Of a stretch of 64,000 nt of DNA, positions 8,617 through 15,777 are shown in pieces (position 1 is the stretch's first letter; each line of letters begins with the position of its first letter). Below the pieces are notes generated by a model, which did not search any database, had not been told where the DNA came from, and was given only the letters and a program-made list of their open reading frames with translations. Made by a program: the position numbers and the translations under genes. The DNA is from JADKAV01 sp041393775. GTDB taxonomy: Bacteria > Actinomycetota > Actinomycetes > S36-B12 > UBA10799. Location of the stretch: positions 25,246 to 89,245 of the forward strand of contig JAWKJM010000011.1 of assembly GCA_041393775.1 (NCBI GenBank). The letters run 5' to 3'.

Positions 8617-10077
8617 ATGGTGCGTCGCGCGAAGATTGTCTGCACTCTCGGGCCTGCCACGGACTCCGACGAGATGATCGCAGAGCTCATCGACCGTGGT
8701 ATGTCAGTGGCCCGGCTCAACTTGAGCCATGGGGCGCACGGCGCGCATCAAGCACGCATGGAAATGGTGCGCAAGGCCGCAGATGCCGCCGGCGCCGGAG
8801 TCGCCGTACTGGCGGACCTGCAGGGTCCGAAGATCCGCCTTGGAACCTTCGAATCCGGCCCGGCCGAACTCGTGGCGGGTCAAGAGTTCATCATCACCAC
8901 ACGTAATGTGCCCGGTGACGTGGAGATCTGCTCGACGACCTACTCGGGCTTGCCGGCGGACGTCCGAGCAGGTGACGAGATCCTCATCGACGACGGCCAC
9001 ATCACCCTTGAAGCCCGCGAGGTGACCGATACCGATGTCATCTGCAAGGTCCTCATCGGTGGCCGGATAAGCGACAGCAAGGGAATCAACCTCCCCGGTG
9101 TCGCGGTGAGCGTCCCGGCGTTGTCGGACAAGGACGTCCACGACCTGCGGTGGGCGCTGCAGTCCGGGGTGGACATCGTGGCGCTGTCATTTGTGCAGAG
9201 ACCACAGGACGTCGAGGATGTGCACGCAGTCATGGAGGAGGTCGGCATCCATCGCCCGGTTCTGGCGAAGATCGAGAAGCCGCAGGCGGTGGACCACCTC
9301 GAGGCCATCATCGAGGCCTTCGACGGCATCATGGTCGCGCGGGGCGACCTGGGGGTTGAACTGCCCCTCGAACAAGTCCCGTTGGTGCAGAAACATGCGA
9401 TCGAACTGTGCCGGGCGGCAGCGAAGCCGGTGATCGTGGCCACCCAAATGCTGGACAGCATGATCACGAGCAGTCGGCCGTCTCGTGCGGAGGCCTCAGA
9501 CGTGGCCAACGCGGTGCTCGATGGAGCGGACGCGCTGATGCTCAGCGGTGAGACCAGCGTGGGCGCGCATCCCGACATCGTGGTGCGGACCATGGCCACG
9601 ATCATCGAGTACGTCGAAGAGCAGGCGCTGGCCTCTCTGGCGCAGTCGGCGGACAACCGGACCGGATCCACTGCCCGGGCGATCACCCGAGCCGCCGTCG
9701 AGGTCGCCGAGGAAGTCGACGCGAAGTTCATCATCACGTTCACCGAGACCGGACTCACCCCCCGCTTGGTCTCCCGGCACCGGTCGAGGATTCCATCGCT
9801 GTGCTTCAGCCCGACCGAGCACGTGCGCAACTTCCTCGCGCTCGTTTGGGGGATCACCCCGTACGCAGGCAAGAAGGTCCGGCACACCGACGAGTTGGTC
9901 GAGCATGTGGACATGCAGATTTCGCAGATGTCACTGGCCGAGCCTGGTGACAAAGTCGTGGTGATCGCCGGTGTCCCTCCGGGGGTTCCGGGTACAACCA
10001 ACGGGATGCGGGTGCACCTGGTGGGTTCGGGCTCCTCGGGTCGCGCGGAGGAGGCAGAGGTGGCCGAGCAGGTCTGA
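8617..10077 (+). CDS. pyk: Pyruvate kinase
   Basis: This enzyme converts phosphoenolpyruvate and ADP to pyruvate and ATP, the last step of glycolysis. The 486-residue protein begins VRRAKIVCTLGPATD after the initiator Met, the universal pyruvate kinase N-terminus. The active-site segments LAKIEKPQAVDHLEAI and MVARGDLGVELP and the ATQMLDSMI region are intact. The C-terminal domain ends with the usual GVPPGVPGTTN segment. Start choice: ATG 8617 or the adjacent GTG 8620. A GTG at 8575 in the same frame would add 14 residues absent from homologues. It stands alone, with repeats on both sides. Confidence 0.95.
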   Translation: MVRRAKIVCTLGPATDSDEMIAELIDRGMSVARLNLSHGAHGAHQARMEMVRKAADAAGAGVAVLADLQGPKIRLGTFESGPAELVAGQEFIITTRNVPGDVEICSTTYSGLPADVRAGDEILIDDGHITLEAREVTDTDVICKVLIGGRISDSKGINLPGVAVSVPALSDKDVHDLRWALQSGVDIVALSFVQRPQDVEDVHAVMEEVGIHRPVLAKIEKPQAVDHLEAIIEAFDGIMVARGDLGVELPLEQVPLVQKHAIELCRAAAKPVIVATQMLDSMITSSRPSRAEASDVANAVLDGADALMLSGETSVGAHPDIVVRTMATIIEYVEEQALASLAQSADNRTGSTARAITRAAVEVAEEVDAKFIITFTETGLTPRLVSRHRSRIPSLCFSPTEHVRNFLALVWGITPYAGKKVRHTDELVEHVDMQISQMSLAEPGDKVVVIAGVPPGVPGTTNGMRVHLVGSGSSGRAEEAEVAEQV

Positions 10078-10197
10078 CGCCCGCCGCGGCACCACGGGGT
10101 GCTCAAAAACGCTTCCCCCCTTACCTACGGTGTCGTAACCTGTTCGTGGTCCCACCGAACCTACCCCCGTGGCCGGAGGTCAGGATGCAGCCGGGGT

Positions 10198-10290
10198 GAC
10201 CCGCAACTGCCCACCCTGCTGCTGATGCACGGGATGACCAGCAGCAGTCACACCTGGGACCGGTCATTCCTGCACTCTCGCAAGTCATCC
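10198..10290 (+). pseudogene. Remnant of an alpha/beta hydrolase gene
   Basis: One frame reads RGDPQLPTLLLMHGMTSSS followed by HTWDRS. This matches the beta-strand, HG oxyanion loop and TSS-x-TWD segment that opens many alpha/beta hydrolases. Coding similarity ends where the hairpin repeat begins (about 10296), and no start codon with a ribosome site is present. It reads as a decayed fragment rather than a gene. It is not related in detail to the intact hydrolase at 1099-1959. Confidence 0.45.
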
Positions 10291-10295
10291 TCGGC

Positions 10296-10456
10296 AGCGG
10301 CGTTCAGGCGGCAAAATGCCGGGCGAAGATCGCTCCGGTTAGAGAACGTGCACGAGGTTAGAGAAGCCACACGTGCGTTCTCTAACCTCGTGCACCTTCT
10401 CTAACCTCGCCCCGAACTCGTGGGGCTAACGAGTACACGGGCCGTTCTCGGACCAG
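10296..10456 (+). repeat. Long-hairpin repeat, copy 3
   Basis: The head starts near 10299. The 68-nt hairpin spans 10338-10405 with a single arm mismatch (CACC for CACG). A diverged tail follows (GAGTACACGGGCCGTTCTCGG). It sits about 220 bp 3' of pyk in the same orientation and abuts the hydrolase remnant. It is followed by three short CTCGCGTTAGG-like units (10470-10517). Confidence 0.85.
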
Positions 10457-10531
10457 GCCCTGGCGCTCGCGTTAGGCTTCGACGCTCGCGTTAGGGGTCG
10501 AGGCCTGCGTTAGGGGACGCAGGGGTGAAAA

Positions 10532-10587
10532 GGCCGAACGGGAACCGCAGGGCCGAACGGGAACCGCAGGGCCGAACGGGAACGCTG
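10532..10587 (+). repeat. Three tandem 19-bp units
   Basis: The unit GGCCGAACGGGAACCGCAG occurs twice exactly (10532-10550, 10551-10569) and then a third time, truncated (from 10570). It lies between a hairpin repeat and the 3' end of bldD. A related single motif occurs at about 8476, also next to a hairpin repeat. Confidence 0.85.
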
Positions 10588-10656
10588 GTCCAGTCGAACC
10601 CCGGGCCCAAATTCGCGGCCGGCCACCGCGAGGGCCGGTCCTCGGATCGACACCGA

Positions 10657-11145
10657 TCAGTCGACCTTGGTCCTGGCGTCCGGGTTGAGAACCCCCCACG
10701 CCACTAGTTGATCTGCCAGCGCGCCTGGGGGTTGATCGTAGATCACGGCCAGTGTCCGGAGATCATCCTGGCGGATGCTGAGAATCCGCCCGTTGTAGTC
10801 CCCGCGCTGGGCCTGGATGGCAGCTGCATAGCGGGCCAGTGGGCCCACCTTGTCGGCGGGAACCTGGCCCAATCGCTCCAGATCGAGTACCAGCCGCGCG
10901 GGTGGCTCTGCGGCCGAACCGGGGGAACTGTCAGGAAGCAGTTCACCGACCGGAATCCCGTAGAAGTCGGCGAGCTCGGCCAGCTTCTGAACCGTGACCG
11001 CGCGATCCCCGCGCTCGTAGGAACCCACCACGACTGCTTTCCAGCGGCCCTCGGATTTCTCCTCCACGCCGTGCAAGGAGAGCCCCTGTTGCTGGCGGAC
11101 AGACCGCAGTTTGGCGCCGAGCGCTCGCGCGTACTCAGTTGCCAT
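10657..11145 (-). CDS. bldD: Developmental transcription regulator BldD
   Basis: A 162-residue DNA-binding regulator. The N-terminal helix-turn-helix is nearly identical to Streptomyces BldD (QQGLSLHGVEEKSEGRWKAV, then VVGSYERGDRAVTVQKLAEL). The C-terminal domain keeps the cyclic-di-GMP motif RGD-x8-RQDD, seen as RGDYNGRILSIRQDD. In Streptomyces, c-di-GMP-bound BldD dimers repress development and sporulation genes. ATG at 11145 (MATEYARALG) matches the family start and has an AGGGAAG ribosome site; the frame extends six codons further but without support. It is transcribed divergently from pyrR. Confidence 0.95.
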   Translation of the reverse strand: MATEYARALGAKLRSVRQQQGLSLHGVEEKSEGRWKAVVVGSYERGDRAVTVQKLAELADFYGIPVGELLPDSSPGSAAEPPARLVLDLERLGQVPADKVGPLARYAAAIQAQRGDYNGRILSIRQDDLRTLAVIYDQPPGALADQLVAWGVLNPDARTKVD

Positions 11146-11265
11146 GACGGTCTTCCCTCTCACGTTGGACTTCTCTGGTGTGAGGCTACGGAGAGTGATC
11201 GGCGTGAGGCAACTCGGCGGGGCCCGGTTGTGCGGCAGGCAACCGGACGGGTGATAGCGTCGAGG
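11146..11265. promoter_or_regulatory. Divergent bldD-pyrR control region
   Basis: This spacer between the two divergent genes contains several GTGAGG and AGTGA-like words (about 11180-11215) and a CTCACG at 11159. They loosely resemble halves of BldD operators and would fit autoregulation. The match is weak, and no clear -35/-10 pair was found. Confidence 0.25.
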
Positions 11266-11272
11266 ACGAAAG

Positions 11273-11322
11273 CCTTACCTTTAACCACCGTCCAGCGAGG
11301 CGGAGAAGGAGGGTTGGACGCG
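11273..11322 (+). promoter_or_regulatory. Candidate PyrR-binding leader RNA over the ribosome site
   Basis: CCG (11288-11290) and CGG (11301-11303) close a loop reading TCCAGCGAGG, one base from the PyrR-binding loop consensus UCCAGAGAGG. Around it, CCTT at 11273-11276 can pair with AAGG in the AAGGAGG ribosome site (11306-11312). No terminator follows, so the likely mechanism is PyrR-dependent blocking of translation, as reported for Mycobacterium smegmatis. Confidence 0.6.
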
Positions 11323-11877
11323 ATGACGCCTGACCGAGTGTTCCAAGAGTCGCTCACCGATTCCGATATCAATCGAGCGGTGGTCCGCATCGCTCACGAA
11401 ATCCTCGAACGCAACCGCGGCGCCGACGACCTCGTGCTTCTCGGCATCCCCCGGCGCGGAGTCCCGCTGGCCCAGCGGATCGCCGTTGCCATGTCCGCCA
11501 TCGAAGGCCGGGACGTGCCGGCAGGTGCCCTCGACGTCGGGATGTACCGCGACGACCTGCAACTGCGGCCTACGGTGGCCCTGCATCCCACGGTGATCCC
11601 CGGCGACGACATCACCGGGAAGACGGTGGTGCTGGTGGACGACGTCCTGTTCAGCGGACGCACCACCCGGGCTGCGATGGACGCCCTGGCCGACATCGGC
11701 CGGCCGCGAGCTGTCCAGTTGGCGGTGCTGGTGGATCGCGGCCACCGGGATCTGCCGATCCGCGCCGACTACGTGGGCAAGAACCTGCCCACCTCACGTG
11801 ACGACGACGTGCAGGTATCCCTGGCCGAGACCGACGGAACCGACGCCGTTCGGCTTGTACGCGCGGGAGGGAACTGA
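11323..11877 (+). CDS. pyrR: Bifunctional pyr operon regulator / uracil phosphoribosyltransferase
   Basis: This 184-residue PyrR senses UMP and binds pyr leader RNA; many members also have weak uracil phosphoribosyltransferase activity. The PRPP-binding motif is VVLVDDVLFSGRTTRAAMDA, and LGIPRRGVPLA is the characteristic RNA-binding-face segment. ATG 11323 follows AAGGAGG by 10 nt. A TTG at 11314 would leave no room for the ribosome site. It is the first gene of the pyrimidine operon, and the pyrB start follows its stop directly. Confidence 0.95.
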   Translation: MTPDRVFQESLTDSDINRAVVRIAHEILERNRGADDLVLLGIPRRGVPLAQRIAVAMSAIEGRDVPAGALDVGMYRDDLQLRPTVALHPTVIPGDDITGKTVVLVDDVLFSGRTTRAAMDALADIGRPRAVQLAVLVDRGHRDLPIRADYVGKNLPTSRDDDVQVSLAETDGTDAVRLVRAGGN

Positions 11878-12810
11878 ATGCGGCATCTGCTATCCACCAC
11901 CGACCTCAGCCAGACGGACGCACTGTCGATCCTGGACACGGCCCGGGAACTGGCCCAAGTGGCCGACCGGCCCGTCAAGAAGTTACCCACTCTGCGCGGG
12001 CGCACCGTGGTCAACCTGTTCTTCGAGGACTCGACACGCACGCGCATCTCCTTCGAAGCCGCGGCCAAGCGGTTGTCCGCTGACGTCATCAACTTTTCCG
12101 CGAAGGGGTCGAGCCTGTCGAAAGGCGAGTCCTTGAAGGACACGGCGCTCACGTTGCAGGCCATGGGTGCCGACGCAGTCGTGATCCGGCACAACGCCAG
12201 TGGTGCGGCGCACCGGCTGGCTAACAGCGACTGGATCCACGGTGCGGTCATCAACGCCGGTGACGGTACCCATGAGCACCCGACCCAGGCGCTGCTCGAC
12301 GCGTACACGATGCGCGACCATCTGCGCGAGGGCCAAGGAACGCTGGCGGGGCTGAACGTGGTCATCGTCGGCGATGTGCTGCACTCGCGGGTCGCCCGCT
12401 CTAACGTGTGGCTGCTCGACACGCTCGGCGCCAACGTGACGCTCGTAGCGCCTCCCACACTCCTGCCGGTCGGGGTCGACACCTGGCCGTGTCAGGTCAG
12501 TTATGACCTCGACGAGGCCATTGTCAAGGCCGACGTCGTGATGATGCTGCGGGTGCAGATGGAGCGGATGAACGCCGCCTTCTTCCCGAGCGCCCGTGAG
12601 TACTCGCGCCGCTACGGTCTGGACGTGCCACGGATGGCGTCGCTTCCCGACCACGCGCTCGTGATGCACCCGGGTCCGATGAACCGGGGGATGGAGATCG
12701 CCGCCGACGTCGCCGACTCCGGCCGGTCGGTGATCCTCGACCAGGTCACGAACGGAGTGCACGTGCGAATGGCTGTGCTGTACCTGCTGCTGGGAGGCCA
12801 AGAGTCATGA
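11878..12810 (+). CDS. pyrB: Aspartate carbamoyltransferase catalytic subunit
   Basis: This enzyme condenses carbamoyl phosphate with aspartate, the committed step of pyrimidine synthesis. The 310-residue protein has the carbamoyl-phosphate loop (DSTRTRISFE), HPTQALLDAY and the C-terminal HPGPMNRGMEI. No regulatory pyrI is present, as expected for an actinobacterium. ATG 11878 abuts the pyrR stop codon, and the gene ends in a 4-nt overlap with pyrC. Confidence 0.98.
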   Translation: MRHLLSTTDLSQTDALSILDTARELAQVADRPVKKLPTLRGRTVVNLFFEDSTRTRISFEAAAKRLSADVINFSAKGSSLSKGESLKDTALTLQAMGADAVVIRHNASGAAHRLANSDWIHGAVINAGDGTHEHPTQALLDAYTMRDHLREGQGTLAGLNVVIVGDVLHSRVARSNVWLLDTLGANVTLVAPPTLLPVGVDTWPCQVSYDLDEAIVKADVVMMLRVQMERMNAAFFPSAREYSRRYGLDVPRMASLPDHALVMHPGPMNRGMEIAADVADSGRSVILDQVTNGVHVRMAVLYLLLGGQES

Positions 12811-14096
12811 CTGTCCTTCACAACGTCCGTCCCTTGGGCGGGCAGAGCGCCGACGTGCGGATCGAGGACGGAGTCATCGCCGAGATCGGTTCCGGGCTGG
12901 GCGACGACGATTCCGTCGACGGCCGCGGTGCGGTGCTGCTGCCAGGGCTGGTCGACCTGCATACCCATCTGCGCGAACCAGGCCGCGAGGACGCCGAAAC
13001 CGTCGAGTCCGGCACCCGGGCGGCAGCGATCGGAGGGTTCACGGCCGTACACGCGATGGCCAACACCGATCCGGTCGCCGACACCGCCGGCGTGGTCGAA
13101 CAGGTGTGGCGCCTCGGCATCGAGGCCGGATACGCCGATGTGCGGCCCGTCGGGGCGGTGACGGTGGGCCTTGAGGGCAGACGTCTTGCCGAACTCGGGG
13201 CGATGGCCGACTCCGCGGCGCAGGTCCGGGTGTTCAGCGACGACGGGCACTGCGTCTCGGACGCGCAATTGATGCGGCGCGCCCTCGAGTACGTGAAGGC
13301 CTTCGACGGGGTCGTCGCGCAGCACGCGCAGGAACCGCGGCTCACCGAGGGATCCCAGATGCACGAGGGTCGACTTTCGGGCCAGCTCGGTCTCGCTGGA
13401 TGGCCGGCGGTCGCTGAAGAGGCGGTCATCGCCCGTGATGTGCTCCTGGCCGAGCACGTCGGCTCCCGCTTGCATGTCTGTCACGTCTCCACAGCCGGTT
13501 CCGTGGAGATCTTGAGGTGGGCGAAGAGCCGCGGCATCCGGGTCACCGCCGAAGTCACCCCGCACCATCTGCTGCTGACTCATGACCTGGCAGCGACCTA
13601 CGACCCGATCTACAAGGTCAACCCCCCGCTGCGCGGTGACGCGGACGTGGCGGCTGTGCGCGAGGCGCTCGCCGAAGGAATCATCGACATCGTCGCCACC
13701 GACCACGCCCCGCACGCCATGGAGGACAAAGAGTGCGAGTGGGCCGCCGCGGCTTTCGGGATGCTCGGGCTGCAGACGGCGCTGTCGGTGGTCAACGAGA
13801 CCATGGTCCGGCCGGGACTGCTGGACTGGGAGGCGGTGGCCCAACGGATGTCCGCCGTGCCTGCGCAGATCGGACGGGTCGCCGACCACGGCCGTCCGAT
13901 CGCGGTCGGCGAGCCCGCCAACCTCACGCTGTTCGATCCCGACGCCGAATGGGAGGTGTCGGCCGCCGACATGGTCAGCCGCAGCCGCAACACGCCGTAC
14001 GCCGGCATGCTTCTGCACGGACATGTGCTCGGCACCTGGCTGCGCGGGCGGCCCACGGTTCTGGACGGCGCATTGGTGGAGTACGAAACAGTCTGA
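12807..14096 (+). CDS. pyrC: Dihydroorotase
   Basis: This zinc amidohydrolase cyclises carbamoyl aspartate to dihydroorotate. At 429 residues it is a long, class I-type dihydroorotase. The metal-binding DLHTHLREPG motif lies near residue 50 and TDHAPH near residue 300. Its ATG overlaps the pyrB stop (ATGA), and its TGA shares one base with the next ATG. Confidence 0.97.
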   Translation: MTVLHNVRPLGGQSADVRIEDGVIAEIGSGLGDDDSVDGRGAVLLPGLVDLHTHLREPGREDAETVESGTRAAAIGGFTAVHAMANTDPVADTAGVVEQVWRLGIEAGYADVRPVGAVTVGLEGRRLAELGAMADSAAQVRVFSDDGHCVSDAQLMRRALEYVKAFDGVVAQHAQEPRLTEGSQMHEGRLSGQLGLAGWPAVAEEAVIARDVLLAEHVGSRLHVCHVSTAGSVEILRWAKSRGIRVTAEVTPHHLLLTHDLAATYDPIYKVNPPLRGDADVAAVREALAEGIIDIVATDHAPHAMEDKECEWAAAAFGMLGLQTALSVVNETMVRPGLLDWEAVAQRMSAVPAQIGRVADHGRPIAVGEPANLTLFDPDAEWEVSAADMVSRSRNTPYAGMLLHGHVLGTWLRGRPTVLDGALVEYETV

Positions 14097-14623
14097 TGGA
14101 GATCCTGCTGGCCGCCGAATCGCAACAGGTCACCGCGTGGCCGCAGCGTCTGGCACTCACGGTCGTCGTGCTGATCGTGATCGCACTCAGTGTGTGGGGC
14201 ATGTACCGCAGTTATCAGCGCCGGGCGGCCGTCGAGTTGCCGGTCGAGCCGAGGCCATCAGATTTCGTGGCCGACATGGCGGTCGAGGGCCGCTACCTGG
14301 GAACGTCGCCGGCCGCGGACTGGATGCAGCGGGTGGCCGCCAACGGGATGGGAGCTCCGGGCAACGCGACTGCGGCCGTTGGTCGGGCCGGTGTTCTCAT
14401 GACGCGGGTGGGCGAGTCCGACATCTTCATCGGAATCGACCAGATCACCGACGTCTGGGTAGGCCGGGGTGTCGCCGGGCAGGTGGCGGAGAAGGACGGC
14501 GTGGTGTTGTGGAACTGGCATGCGGGCCAGACGGCTCTGCAGTCCGGATTCCGTCCTGATGCCGCGGACGACGTGATGCACCTGGCGCAGGCGAGCCAGC
14601 GGCTCTTGGAGGAGATCGAATGA
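14096..14623 (+). CDS. Single-pass membrane protein of the pyr operon
   Basis: A 175-residue protein with one N-terminal transmembrane helix (about residues 18-40, LALTVVVLIVIALSVWGMY) and a basic RSYQRR stop-transfer segment, so the C-terminal domain is probably cytoplasmic. It occupies the same place as the uncharacterised membrane or export protein between pyrC and carA in mycobacteria (Rv1382 in M. tuberculosis). No catalytic motif was recognised. Overlapping starts and stops on both sides tie its translation to the pathway, so a role with the carbamoyl phosphate or orotate enzymes is possible but unproven. Confidence 0.85.
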   Translation: MEILLAAESQQVTAWPQRLALTVVVLIVIALSVWGMYRSYQRRAAVELPVEPRPSDFVADMAVEGRYLGTSPAADWMQRVAANGMGAPGNATAAVGRAGVLMTRVGESDIFIGIDQITDVWVGRGVAGQVAEKDGVVLWNWHAGQTALQSGFRPDAADDVMHLAQASQRLLEEIE

Positions 14624-15777
14624 GTTTCACCATTCCGATGTTGGACGAGCCGGACACCGACACCGCCGATCCCGCAGTGCTGATCCTCGAGGACGGCACC
14701 GCCATGCGGGGGGAGGCCTTCGGTGCCCGCGGCAGCGTCTTCGGCGAAGCGGTCTTCGCGACCGGCATGAGTGGCTACCAGGAGACCCTGACCGACCCCT
14801 CGTACCACCGCCAGGTGGTCGTGATGACTGCCCCGCACATAGGCAACACCGGGATGAATGCCGAGGACCCCGAGTCGGACAAGATCTGGGCAGCCGGCTA
14901 CGTTGTGCGGGATCTGAGCCCGGTCGCCAGCAACTGGCGGGCCACCGAACCGCTGGGCGAGAGCCTGGCCGCGGCCGGAGTCGTCGGCGTGCGGGGGGTC
15001 GACACCCGCGCGCTCACCCGTCACCTGCGCGAACGCGGTGTCATGCGGGTCGGCTTGTTCAGCGGTGACGCACTCACGGACGCGACCACGATGCTGGACC
15101 AGGTCCAGGCATCACCCGGGATGCTCGGCGCCGACCTTTCCGCCGAGGTCAGTACCGCGCAGCCGTATGTGGTGTCCGCGGTGGGTCGCAGCCGGTTCAC
15201 GGTGGTGGCGGTGGATCTTGGGATCAAACGGATGACACCGACCCTGATGGCCGAACGCGGGATGACGGTACATGTGGTTCCGGCCAGCGCTACCTACGAC
15301 CAGATCATGTCCCTGGCCCCGGACGGGCTGTTCTTCTCCAACGGCCCGGGTGATCCCGCGACGGCCGATCATGCGGTGAGCCTGGCACGCGAGGCGCTTT
15401 CGGCGGAACTGCCCACATTCGGCATCTGCTTCGGTAACCAGATCCTCGGCCGCGCGCTGGGTTTCGGCACGTACAAACTTGCCTACGGTCACCGCGGCAT
15501 CAACCAGCCCGTGCAAGATCGCACGACTGGCAAGGTCGAGGTGACGGCGCACAACCACGGGTTCGCGGTCAAGGCCCCGCTCGATACGCACGTGGAGACC
15601 GACCATGGCCGGGTCCAGGTGAGTCACGTCTGCCTCAACGACGACGTTGTCGAAGGGCTGCAATGCCTCGACGTGCCGGCCTTCAGCGTCCAGTACCACC
15701 CGGAGGCTGCGGCCGGACCTCACGACTCCGCATACCTGTTCGATCGATTCGCGGACATCATGGGAGGTCGGTCCTGA
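14620..15777 (+). CDS. carA: Carbamoyl-phosphate synthase small (glutaminase) subunit
   Basis: CarA hydrolyses glutamine and channels ammonia to CarB. The 385-residue protein has the class I amidotransferase nucleophile in FGICFGNQILGRALG and the His/Glu pair in QYHPEAAAGPHD. ATG 14620 overlaps the previous stop (ATGA). About 15 residues precede the first conserved strand, longer than in E. coli, but the overlap supports this start. It overlaps carB by one base pair of the stop. Confidence 0.98.
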   Translation: MSFTIPMLDEPDTDTADPAVLILEDGTAMRGEAFGARGSVFGEAVFATGMSGYQETLTDPSYHRQVVVMTAPHIGNTGMNAEDPESDKIWAAGYVVRDLSPVASNWRATEPLGESLAAAGVVGVRGVDTRALTRHLRERGVMRVGLFSGDALTDATTMLDQVQASPGMLGADLSAEVSTAQPYVVSAVGRSRFTVVAVDLGIKRMTPTLMAERGMTVHVVPASATYDQIMSLAPDGLFFSNGPGDPATADHAVSLAREALSAELPTFGICFGNQILGRALGFGTYKLAYGHRGINQPVQDRTTGKVEVTAHNHGFAVKAPLDTHVETDHGRVQVSHVCLNDDVVEGLQCLDVPAFSVQYHPEAAAGPHDSAYLFDRFADIMGGRS

